Assembly (NCBI RefSeq): GCF_000969825.1
Contig: NZ_KQ033919.1
Coordinates: 2,097,088-2,161,087, forward strand
Source: Parabacteroides gordonii MS-1 = DSM 23371
Lineage (GTDB): Bacteria > Bacteroidota > Bacteroidia > Bacteroidales > Tannerellaceae
Direction: 5' to 3'
DNA length: 64,000 bases
Shown here: positions 38,101 through 44,830 of the stretch, one piece after another
How the letters are laid out: the number at the start of each line of letters is the position of its first letter
How positions within the stretch are numbered: the stretch's first letter is position 1
Notes under the pieces: model-generated
What the model saw: the letters and a program-made list of their open reading frames with translations, nothing else
What the model was told of the DNA's origin: nothing
Database searches by the model: none
Program-made: the position numbers and the translations under genes

Positions 38101-38479
38101 CTTCTGCAGAAAGAATAATCTTCTTATCCAACACCGAATACCCGATATTCGTTCCTGCAAATATCTGGTCAAGAACTTTGAATATGTCACTTTTCTTTTC
38201 AAAAACAGATACCCGACGCTGCAAATCAATGTGCCGATTATTAAAAAAGAAAGTAAACTCAGACTGGTCTTCGATCTCATTCAGAACATCTTTGACTGTC
38301 TGATTACGAGCCTCTAGACTCACCGTGGCCTTCTGGGCATAACTGTTCGTGGCTTGTACCAACCCTATAGAGCTGATAATAAAAACAAATAATAGCCTCA
38401 TAACGAATGGAATCTTTTTTAAAGTTACCCAAAGTGACTTTGTCACCCATAATAATTGGGTACAAAAATAATTTTGCAT
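35156..38479 (-). CDS. SusC/RagA-family TonB-dependent transporter with STN domain (PUL A)
   Basis: A 1107-residue outer-membrane channel. After a short cytoplasmic lead and signal segment (MRLLFVFIISSIGLVQA) comes an STN signalling domain (about 50-125), then a carboxypeptidase-regulatory-like domain (ITGIVVDKSGEPVIGANVVV), a TonB box region DEVVVVGYGTQKK, a plug domain (NGVLLITTKRG) and a 22-strand barrel ending in LNLNF. The STN domain passes a glycan-loaded signal to a FecR anti-sigma factor. The ATG at 38479 is used, since both susC genes share a motif around this position; ATG 38401 is an alternative. Confidence 0.93.
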   Translation of the reverse strand: MQNYFCTQLLWVTKSLWVTLKKIPFVMRLLFVFIISSIGLVQATNSYAQKATVSLEARNQTVKDVLNEIEDQSEFTFFFNNRHIDLQRRVSVFEKKSDIFKVLDQIFAGTNIGYSVLDKKIILSAEGMALQQLGKKITGIVVDKSGEPVIGANVVVKGTTNGTITDVDGKFALEVPGGAVLQVTYIGYNPAEVKVGKDSIIRIVLHEDTQALDEVVVVGYGTQKKVNLTGAVGSVRPEDMGDIQTNSVSSMIKGHLSGVQITQNNGKPGAGSTIRIRGMGTLGVNEDNSNTKNNPLLVVDGQAVDYGIETIDPNDIESVSVLKDASSAAIYGARAANGVLLITTKRGTKGIGKLSVNAYVSVQTLMKDYDVLNAEQFVMLQNEARANAGMESMFSHEPAYYGKGTNWVKEVTHLAPVQEYNVNFSKATDETNYYVSGTFFTQEGIVKNTGYDRASFRFNGDSKILPKLKVGNSVTLTWNESYGNSQPLSAAVIAAPTMSVYKEDGSWGTSTENGEGNSANPMYLTELYKGHKESMWRALANVYAEYQILDELKFKVTGGIDFAAQNSKKYYPRVDIYGDYLDFTDQKLNDNMSLGYTWQNDYLLYFNKDWSKHHVDAMLGMSLQASQKKNNDSVVKGFLNDSEYLQVLDAGQRDWRATGGLKRWSMLSYFGNINYNFNSRYLLSFNLRADGSSRFGKENKFGYFPSGSIAWRLSEEEFMKDLSWLSNLKVRASYGSLGNQEIGLYSFSDQLDVNQWYLFGDGTSRVPGVSSVNLIDPTIKWETTTITNIGLDMGFLNNTLSLVSEFYVKNTRDILLSYPIPSTVGKGSPTVNAGKVRNTGFELEVRYNNTFGGLWLNAALTYGYNKNEVRGLIGEQDFITHNYSYNVVARSEIGHPINSIYGYVFDGIYQTEEEIKNSPEWSKAEVGTPKFKDLNGDNKITSEDRTYIANAMPTSTLGLNLSMKYKNFDFSMFWQGDFGKDLFWGYFGGMFPMCGLRNVNSIWLDRWTGPGSTNEMPKVKYNAEYPDVSSWQIKSADYLRLKNLSVGYTFRVKDTMSARVYVAGQNLLTITPYPGFDPEINGIANWNSWGDSYPQSRSYTIGLNLNF

Positions 38480-38488
38480 AATTTTGTT
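38460..38488 (-). promoter_or_regulatory. susC start-codon motif, copy A
   Basis: The plus-strand text GTACAAAA and CATAATTTTGT, 9 bases apart, straddles the ATG at 38479. The same two blocks, 7 bases apart, straddle the PUL B susC ATG at 59896. In the mRNA ACAAAA upstream of the AUG can pair with UUUUGU downstream of it, placing the AUG in a loop. Confidence 0.5.
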
Positions 38489-38516
38489 GTGCTAAGTAAA
38501 AAAATAGTTGATTACT

Positions 38517-38538
38517 ATGCTTGTCGCCAAACAAGCAT
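38517..38538 (-). terminator. Hairpin in the fecR-susC gap (PUL A)
   Basis: ATGCTTGT (38517-38524) pairs with ACAAGCAT (38531-38538) around a 6-base loop. On the minus strand a run of seven T follows about 12 bases later. It may end the fecR mRNA or shape the susC leader. Confidence 0.4.
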
Positions 38539-38555
38539 TTAAAGTTAACTCATTT

Positions 38556-38589
38556 CATACGGGATAATACGCCAATATTATTCCGTATG
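38556..38589. terminator. Second hairpin in the fecR-susC gap (PUL A)
   Basis: CATACGGGATAATA (38556-38569) pairs with 38576-38589 with one G-T pair and a 6-base loop. A T run follows on the plus strand, so it has terminator form for antisense reading as well as sitting 39 bases past the fecR stop. Confidence 0.5.
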
Positions 38590-38628
38590 TTTTTTAAGGT
38601 GGAATGCTTTTCATGATACATACTGTTT

Positions 38629-39645
38629 TTAATAAATTTCTATTCTCGTCTTCTCTTTAGAAGTTTCTTTTGTATCGATATATCGCCATCTTAAATCAGA
38701 TGATATTTTAAACACTTCCAATATGCGCTCCAAACGTTGGTTAGTAAAAGATCCTGTAAAAGAATCTCTTTCATACCTTATAGTAGAGACAACGAACTCT
38801 ACATTATATCGTTTTTCCAACATTCGCAAAGCTTGTTGGAACGGAGTATCCAGAAAAACAATACGTCCGTCTTTCCAGGCTACTTCCGACTCCCCGGTTG
38901 TTTTATATACCCGGGCTTGCATCCTGTTTGAATCATAGACCAGTTTCTGTCCGGGTTCCATGACTATGCTTTTCGATTGGTCACCTCCGGAATAAGCAAA
39001 ACGAATTTTACCTTCCATCAAAGTCGCAGCAATCATGGTATCTTTTTCAAAGGCTTCTACATTAAAGGATGTGCCCAAGACCTCTATTTGTGCATTGTGA
39101 GGGGTAGATACTATAAAACGCTGCTTTTCATTCTTCGTTACATTGAAATAGGCTTCTCCCATTAATGTTACCATTCTTTGATCTCCCTCAAAAGAAGAAG
39201 GATATCGTAATGTTGACTCCGAATTCAAACAAACAGTCGTTCCATCCGACAAATCCAGTGTAGTAGTCATTCCCGGGTTGGTCTTAACCTCTACCATCCT
39301 GACTTCACGTGGAGACTCCTTTTCCATATTCTGTACCACAATTGTAATTAATGCGGGAATAAGCAATACAGCAGCAATACGCTGTATCCGATTCCACCAA
39401 ATGTACCTTCTTTTTGTCTCCATACCGGAAAAAACCTTTTCTAACGCTTTTTCCGTATTAACTTTTTCCAGTATATTTATCGTATCGGTCGCCAGATAAA
39501 TGGTATGTATTTGCTTGGCAATCCGCCTATTTTCGTCTGATTGCTTTATCCACACCTCTACGATCTTTCTCTCTTCCGGAGAAACAGCTCCTTCACAATA
39601 ACGTGGAAGTAACTCATTAACTATATCTGAATATTCTTGCTTCAT
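38629..39645 (-). CDS. FecR-family anti-sigma factor (PUL A)
   Basis: A 338-residue inner-membrane anti-sigma factor. The N-terminal cytoplasmic part (RYCEGAVSPEERKIVEVWIKQ) would hold the ECF sigma factor. One membrane segment follows (RIAAVLLIPALITIVVQ, about 88-105). The periplasmic FecR domain shows TTLDLSDGTTVCLNSESTLRYP, LMGEAYFNVTKNEKQRFIV and LGTSFNVEAF. It relays the state of the SusC STN domain. Unlike the usual arrangement, its gene is divergent from the sigma gene at 39786, across a 140-base gap. Confidence 0.92.
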   Translation of the reverse strand: MKQEYSDIVNELLPRYCEGAVSPEERKIVEVWIKQSDENRRIAKQIHTIYLATDTINILEKVNTEKALEKVFSGMETKRRYIWWNRIQRIAAVLLIPALITIVVQNMEKESPREVRMVEVKTNPGMTTTLDLSDGTTVCLNSESTLRYPSSFEGDQRMVTLMGEAYFNVTKNEKQRFIVSTPHNAQIEVLGTSFNVEAFEKDTMIAATLMEGKIRFAYSGGDQSKSIVMEPGQKLVYDSNRMQARVYKTTGESEVAWKDGRIVFLDTPFQQALRMLEKRYNVEFVVSTIRYERDSFTGSFTNQRLERILEVFKISSDLRWRYIDTKETSKEKTRIEIY

Positions 39646-39752
39646 TTATCCTCGTTTATATATTAGACAGGAGAGATGACAGGGATTCCTAAACAAGAAC
39701 TTACTTTTTTAGAAAAAAATAGTATAAGGGCTATTTCCATATAAAAAAAGCC

Positions 39753-39760
39753 TACTTTTG
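39753..39760 (+). promoter_or_regulatory. -7 promoter box of the PUL A sigma gene
   Basis: TACTTTTG matches TAnnTTTG, 25 bases before the ATG at 39786. Confidence 0.6.
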
Positions 39761-39785
39761 TATTACAGGAAAGAGAAATAGCATC

Positions 39786-40361
39786 ATGAATAAAAATCAT
39801 TTTTTAGAAGATAAACAGCTTTTGTCCGCTATCCGGATAGCGGACAAAAATGCATACGCATTTTTATTCAAGAAATATTACCCGATCCTTTGTGCTTACG
39901 GCAATAAGTTTATCGAACTGAAAGATGCAGAAGAAATCGTACAAGATGTCATGTTATGGTTATGGGAAAACCGCACAACTCTCCAAATCGAGACATCCCT
40001 CAGCCAATATCTATTCAGGTCGGTCTACCACCGGGCCATGAACAGGCTTGAAAGCAAACAGGCTCAAAACCGGGCTGACACCCTGTTTTACGAGCAAATG
40101 CAAGAGATGCTACAGGATACCGACTACTATCAAATTGAAGAATTAACGAAACGCATAAAAGAAGCCATCGACAAACTACCTGAAAGTTACCGGGAATCAT
40201 TCGTCATGCACCGATTCCAAAACATGAGTTATAAAGAAATCGGTACACAACTAGGCATATCCCACAAGACTGTCGATTACCGCATACAACAAGCCCTCAA
40301 ATTATTACGTATCGAATTAAAGGATTATTTACCGATAATATTACCTTTTTTGATGTATTAG
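39786..40361 (+). CDS. ECF-type RNA polymerase sigma factor (PUL A)
   Basis: A 191-residue ECF sigma factor. Region 2 is AYAFLFKKYYPILCAYGNKFIELKDAEEIVQDVMLWLWENR; written in parts, the core is DAEEIVQDVMLWLWE. Region 4 shows LPESYRESFVMHRFQNMSYKEIG and the recognition helix ISHKTVDYRIQQALKLLR. It should drive the PUL A susC promoter when released by FecR. Its gene is divergent from fecR, and its last 21 bases overlap the 3' end of the PUL B sulfatase gene on the other strand. A perfect 30-bp palindrome lies in codons 12-22. Confidence 0.92.
   Translation: MNKNHFLEDKQLLSAIRIADKNAYAFLFKKYYPILCAYGNKFIELKDAEEIVQDVMLWLWENRTTLQIETSLSQYLFRSVYHRAMNRLESKQAQNRADTLFYEQMQEMLQDTDYYQIEELTKRIKEAIDKLPESYRESFVMHRFQNMSYKEIGTQLGISHKTVDYRIQQALKLLRIELKDYLPIILPFLMY
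39820..39849. repeat. Perfect 30-bp palindrome inside the sigma coding start
   Basis: The arm TTTTGTCCGCTATCC (39820-39834) is followed directly by its exact reverse complement (39835-39849). It begins 34 bases after the A of the ATG and is read through in frame (codons for LLSAIRIADK). In RNA it would form a stem of about 13 bp with a CCGG-type tip. Confidence 0.9.
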
Positions 40362-41810
40362 TAACGGGAATAACTTTTCCACGACATCCGGCTTTTCCTC
40401 GTAAATATTCTTGCGCTCAAAGATATCTTTATCGTATTCATACAACTCCATAATCGTATCCTTTTTCCCTATATAACGACTCAGGCGGAAGCGAGGAGTC
40501 CTCACGCTGATGCCATTCCCGAAATAACTGTAAGCAATATCTTCCCAATCCGCATCTTCAGGCGATGTCAGTTGTTTTACGAAGCTACGGCCATCCAGTC
40601 CCTCCGGACAATCCACACCGCAAAGTTCCATCAATGTCGGATAGATGTCCACCGAACTGACGATCCGCCTGTTTTTAACACCTTGTTTCGTCCCCGGGGC
40701 TTTAACGATAAGCGCACTGCTCAGCGAAACATCATGCAGCGTGTGTTTGCCCCACACCCGGTAGTCGCCCAGTTGCCAGCCATGATCGCCCCACAAGATA
40801 ATGACCGTATTATCGGCCAGCCCTGACTCTTCCAATGCATCCAGCACTTTGCCGATCTGGGCATCCACATAGCTGACACAGGCAAAATAAGCGTGGCGGA
40901 CTTTACGAGCATACGGGTCGGAAAGCCTCTTCTCCAGCGATGCTTTCTCTTCTCCCAGCTCATACCCATTAAACTCTCCACTATTCAGTAACGTAGACAA
41001 ATGGCACCCCTCCGGAATATCCGGTGTTGGAGATAAAGGGATAGCCTCCTCGTCATACATATCCCAATATTTCTTTGGAGCCGTGAACGGCAAGTGAGGC
41101 TTGAAGAATCCTACCGCCAGACAGAAAGGCTCTCCTTTCCCCGCCAGTTCCTTCAGTTTACCGACAGCCAGATTGGCTGTCAGTCCGTCGGGCAAGCCTT
41201 CGTCCGGGATGTCGGCACATTCGTAAGGTTTCACCTGCCTCTTCTCGCTTTGCCGGTTCGTGCCGTTCGAATAGCCGAAAAAGGCATTCCATCCGGTCTT
41301 CCATTGTCCGGCATCGAAAAGCATCTCATCCCAACTGTAGGGTAGTTCCGGTTTTGTGCCCACCGGATCGTTGTAGGCATACAACATCCCGTCCGCTGCA
41401 TGGCTGATCTTGCCTATGCCTACCGTATAATAGCCGTTACGTTTCAGATGATGAAACATCGTTTCGGGATGTTCACCTTCCGCCTTGTCCGACAGGCGGA
41501 TATGGCAAGCCTCGTTTGTCAGGTCCGATTTGTCCCGTGGCAACATGCCGGTCAGCATACTCGCCCTCGATGCTCCGCTAGTCGGGATCTGAGTATAATG
41601 ATTGAAGAAAAGGCTCCCTTCTGATGCCAACTTATCCATATGGGGTGTCTTGACGACGGAGCCGTAGCTCCCCAGTTCATGCCGCAAGTCGTCCACGCAG
41701 ATAAATACAACGTTCGGACGCGGAGCTTCTTTCTTTTCAGCCGTACAAGCTCCAAGGAGAAACGGGGTACCTGCCAGGATACCCCAGCTGTTTGTTATTC
41801 TATGCTTCAT
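40341..41810 (-). CDS. S1-family sulfatase, iduronate-2-sulfatase-like, serine type, lipoprotein
   Basis: A 489-residue sulfatase with a lipoprotein signal (FLLGAC, Cys22). The maturation motif is the Ala variant SGASRASMLTG with Ser78. The N-terminal metal segment FICVDDLRHELGSYG and the later LWGDHGWQLGDY (His instead of the usual Asn) match the iduronate-2-sulfatase-like subgroup (S1_7 style). That subgroup includes uronate sulfatases but also others, so the substrate is open. It is the last gene of PUL B; its 3' end overlaps the convergent PUL A sigma gene by 21 bases. Confidence 0.87.
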   Translation of the reverse strand: MKHRITNSWGILAGTPFLLGACTAEKKEAPRPNVVFICVDDLRHELGSYGSVVKTPHMDKLASEGSLFFNHYTQIPTSGASRASMLTGMLPRDKSDLTNEACHIRLSDKAEGEHPETMFHHLKRNGYYTVGIGKISHAADGMLYAYNDPVGTKPELPYSWDEMLFDAGQWKTGWNAFFGYSNGTNRQSEKRQVKPYECADIPDEGLPDGLTANLAVGKLKELAGKGEPFCLAVGFFKPHLPFTAPKKYWDMYDEEAIPLSPTPDIPEGCHLSTLLNSGEFNGYELGEEKASLEKRLSDPYARKVRHAYFACVSYVDAQIGKVLDALEESGLADNTVIILWGDHGWQLGDYRVWGKHTLHDVSLSSALIVKAPGTKQGVKNRRIVSSVDIYPTLMELCGVDCPEGLDGRSFVKQLTSPEDADWEDIAYSYFGNGISVRTPRFRLSRYIGKKDTIMELYEYDKDIFERKNIYEEKPDVVEKLFPLLIHQKR

Positions 41811-41848
41811 GGTATAGTTTATTATTTAGGAGGTGAAGATACGCTTTT

Positions 41849-43381
41849 TCAGCGAGACTCTTCCGTTATCCACGGCAATTGCCTCCACGGATATGCTCCG
41901 TCGTTCTTTTGCGGCAGTCCCGGGGTACTTCTTCCCTCTTCCACATAGCGGACGAGCAGGTCACGCAAGCGACTAGCTATTTCAGGGTTTGCCTCATAGA
42001 CGTTGCAAGTCTCTTCGGGGTCTTTCTCCAGGTCGTAGAGCTGGTATTCTGGGGTACCTTCCTGCGGTTTGAGCGGCTCGCTCCAACCTCCTGAATAGGA
42101 AGAAAGGAGAAGTTTCCATTTACCCTGGCGGATGGCGAAGGAGCCGTCGATAGAATGATGCACGGTGGCTTCGCGGATCTTCTCTCCCGTTTCGGGAGCG
42201 GTCAGGAGGGGAAGGATATTATAGCTGTCTTCCGCCTCGTTGTCGGCCAACGAATAACCGGTGAGGGCAGCAAAGGTCGCCATGAAGTCGGTCAGGCAAA
42301 CGGTTTGCTTCACACGCCGGGGTTCAGATTGTGCCGGCCAGCGGACGATACAGGGAACATGGTGGCCACCTTCGAAGAGGTCGGATTTCATGCCGCGGAA
42401 GATGTAGCTGGGGTCGTGACCCTTCTGTCCCAGCAATTCGAAGTCGGCACGCGGCGAGCAACCGTTGTCGGAGGTGAAGACGACGATCGTGTTGTCGGCA
42501 ATCCGGTTCTTTTCCAATGCTTCGAGGATACTTCCAACCACGGCATCCGACTGCATGACGAAGTCGGCATACTCGTTGAGTTTCGACTGGTCGCGGAACT
42601 CGTCGGTCGGTACGATCGGTGTATGGGGCGACGTGAGGGGGAAATAGAGGAAGAAAGGTTTGTCGCCGGCTGCCGACCGGTCGATGTAGTCGACGGCCTT
42701 CTTCTCCAGCTCGGGTAGTATCTCCTTCATCTCCCATCCGGGGAGGCCTCTACCTGCACGGCTGTCCATTGCCTGGCTGACGGGGTAATACGTATCGGGC
42801 AGTCCCACTGTGCGGCGGTTTTCGATAAAGCAGTACGGGGGATAATTGGGGGCATCCACGCCGAAGAAATAGTCGAAGCCGACGTCGCGGGGGCCTCCGG
42901 TAATCTCTCTCGTGAAGTCGAGGTTGTATTCGTCCGGCTTGTCCACCGGCTTCTTTCCGTCTTTTGTGGGGAAGTGGAAGCCCAAGTGCCATTTGCCGAT
43001 GCAGGCGGTGTTGTATCCCTGGTTGCGGAGCATGCTTGCCATCGTGGTGCGTCCGGTAGGGATGAGCGGGGTGTCGTACCAATGGAGGACGCCGTTTTTC
43101 AACGTCGACCGCCAGTTGTAACGACCTGTCAGTACGCCGTAGCGTGTTGGGGTACTGACAGCCGAACTCGAATGGGCATCACCGAAGACGACACCTTCGG
43201 CCGCCATCCTGTCGAGGTGGGGCGTTTGGATCTTCCCCTTTTCGTTCAGGAAAGAGAGGTCTCCGTAACCCAGGTCGTCGGCCAGGATGAAGATGATATT
43301 CGGTTGTTTCTTGTCACGTGCAGCCATGTTCAGGGACATGCCGGCTGCGAGGCATGAGAGTAGAATCGTTTGTGCTTTCAT
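41849..43381 (-). CDS. S1-family sulfatase, serine type
   Basis: A 510-residue exported sulfatase (signal peptide MKAQTILLSCLAAGMSLNMA). The maturation motif is STPTRYGVLTG with Ser76. Metal-site segments are FILADDLGYGD and FTSDNGCSPR. It is a clear paralogue of the sulfatase at 47891-49405 (shared form STPTRYG-LTGRY--RS-LKNGVL). The style is close to enzymes acting on 6-sulfated galactose or GalNAc, a low-confidence suggestion. A 38-base gap leads to the last PUL B gene; a 109-base gap with a hairpin precedes it. Confidence 0.87.
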   Translation of the reverse strand: MKAQTILLSCLAAGMSLNMAARDKKQPNIIFILADDLGYGDLSFLNEKGKIQTPHLDRMAAEGVVFGDAHSSSAVSTPTRYGVLTGRYNWRSTLKNGVLHWYDTPLIPTGRTTMASMLRNQGYNTACIGKWHLGFHFPTKDGKKPVDKPDEYNLDFTREITGGPRDVGFDYFFGVDAPNYPPYCFIENRRTVGLPDTYYPVSQAMDSRAGRGLPGWEMKEILPELEKKAVDYIDRSAAGDKPFFLYFPLTSPHTPIVPTDEFRDQSKLNEYADFVMQSDAVVGSILEALEKNRIADNTIVVFTSDNGCSPRADFELLGQKGHDPSYIFRGMKSDLFEGGHHVPCIVRWPAQSEPRRVKQTVCLTDFMATFAALTGYSLADNEAEDSYNILPLLTAPETGEKIREATVHHSIDGSFAIRQGKWKLLLSSYSGGWSEPLKPQEGTPEYQLYDLEKDPEETCNVYEANPEIASRLRDLLVRYVEEGRSTPGLPQKNDGAYPWRQLPWITEESR

Positions 43382-43404
43382 GATGTGTGAATGTCTTAAA
43401 ATCA

Positions 43405-43451
43405 GATAGTGTAAAGGTAGTGTTTGCGGGAGATATGACCTTTACACTATC
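43405..43451 (-). terminator. Intercistronic hairpin within PUL B
   Basis: GATAGTGTAAAGGT (43405-43418) and its exact complement (43438-43451) form a 14-bp stem with a 19-base loop, in the gap between two sulfatase genes. On the minus strand it is followed by TGATTTTAAG, so it may cause partial termination or mark an mRNA processing site. Confidence 0.6.
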
Positions 43452-43490
43452 CGTGCTTTATTTTGCATAATCCGTTATCGGAGTGGTGCG

Positions 43491-44801
43491 TTACGGAGTC
43501 TTCCGTGCTGCATCGTAACGGTCTATGACTGATTTTAATGTCCGGTATACGTTGCGCTGTTTCTTGGTGAGGGCTATCAGCGACAGGGGTGCTTTTTCTT
43601 CGAAATCCTGAGACACATCGTAGAATTCGCCTGAGCGGTATAGCTTGTATTGCTTGTCGCGGGCGAAGGCTTTCGCCTTCCTGTCGTCTACTTCCCGGGG
43701 GGCATACCAGCAATAGACCCATTCTCTTGCTTTATGCTTTTTCCCCAGCAGCTGGGGATAGAAGCTTTTGCCGTCCGACTGAATCGAATCAGGGACGGAA
43801 ACGGAAGCAGCCTCACACAGTGTCGGCAAGAAATCGGTAAAGTCGACCAGATTGTCGTTCACTTCTCCTTTCAGACCACCCGGGCATGAGACTATAAGGG
43901 GAACGTGCACGCCCGCGTCGGTGGTCAGTCCTTTACCGCCGGGATACGGTTTGCCGTTCAGCCGGGAGGAGACGACCGTACGATCGGTACCGTTATCGCC
44001 CGTAAAGACGATCAGGGTGTTGTCTGTCAGCCCCAGGCGATCCAGTTCGTCCAATAGCTTACCGATCAACTTATCCGTATAGTTCACCATGTCGGGGAAG
44101 TGGATCGGATTGCCTGCATACGTCTTCGACCGTTCGACCTTCCAATCCTTCGAATCGGGCGTGGAGACGAAAGGGCAATGTGTCAGAATCATCGGGTAAT
44201 AGGCAAAGAAGGGCTGTTCCTTGTTTTCCCGCATAAAGTCTATGATGAAGTCGCAAGCCACATCGGGACCGAATTCACCTTGCGTATACTCTACCGAACG
44301 GCCGTTGTACTCCATCACCGGGTTGGCATACCTGGAGTCGCCTCCTCCGGGTGCATAAGCACCTGCTGCATGTTGCCACAAGCAAGACTGTTCGAAGCCG
44401 AAATGCTGCGGAGAGTCGAGCTCTTTGCCCAGTTGCCATTTACCGGCGATGCAGGTGGCATATCCTTTCTTCTGTAACAAGTTGCCGAAGGTCACCTCTT
44501 TACGATCCAGTTGCCCGAAGGCGACATAGTTACGCACATTATACTTGCCGGTCATCAGTTGTACCCGGCTGGGGGTACTCAACGGGTTGGAATAGCAACG
44601 GTTGAAGCGGATACCCCGGTTGGCCAGCCGGTCGATGTTAGGAGTCGAATAGGTGTCCGAACCGTTGGCACTGAGACATTCGTACCCGAAGTCGTCGGCC
44701 ATGATCAGAAGGATATTCATCGGACGATGGCCGGCTTCTTCCGCATACAAGGTAGCGGAGCAAAGGGCAAGCAGCCCGATAAACGTTGTTCTATTATTCA
44801 T
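43491..44801 (-). CDS. S1-family sulfatase, serine type
   Basis: A 436-residue exported sulfatase, the shortest of the set (signal peptide MNNRTTFIGLLALCSATLYA). The maturation motif is STPSRVQLMTG with Ser75. Metal-site segments are LIMADDFGYE and FTGDNGTDRT. The region AGKWQLGK holds the conserved Lys. The C-terminal subdomain is compact and ends in VIDRYDAARKTP. Substrate not assignable. A 29-base gap separates it from the upstream sulfatase gene. Confidence 0.87.
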   Translation of the reverse strand: MNNRTTFIGLLALCSATLYAEEAGHRPMNILLIMADDFGYECLSANGSDTYSTPNIDRLANRGIRFNRCYSNPLSTPSRVQLMTGKYNVRNYVAFGQLDRKEVTFGNLLQKKGYATCIAGKWQLGKELDSPQHFGFEQSCLWQHAAGAYAPGGGDSRYANPVMEYNGRSVEYTQGEFGPDVACDFIIDFMRENKEQPFFAYYPMILTHCPFVSTPDSKDWKVERSKTYAGNPIHFPDMVNYTDKLIGKLLDELDRLGLTDNTLIVFTGDNGTDRTVVSSRLNGKPYPGGKGLTTDAGVHVPLIVSCPGGLKGEVNDNLVDFTDFLPTLCEAASVSVPDSIQSDGKSFYPQLLGKKHKAREWVYCWYAPREVDDRKAKAFARDKQYKLYRSGEFYDVSQDFEEKAPLSLIALTKKQRNVYRTLKSVIDRYDAARKTP

Positions 44802-44830
44802 ATTATGTTACAGCTATAAATCAAACAATG

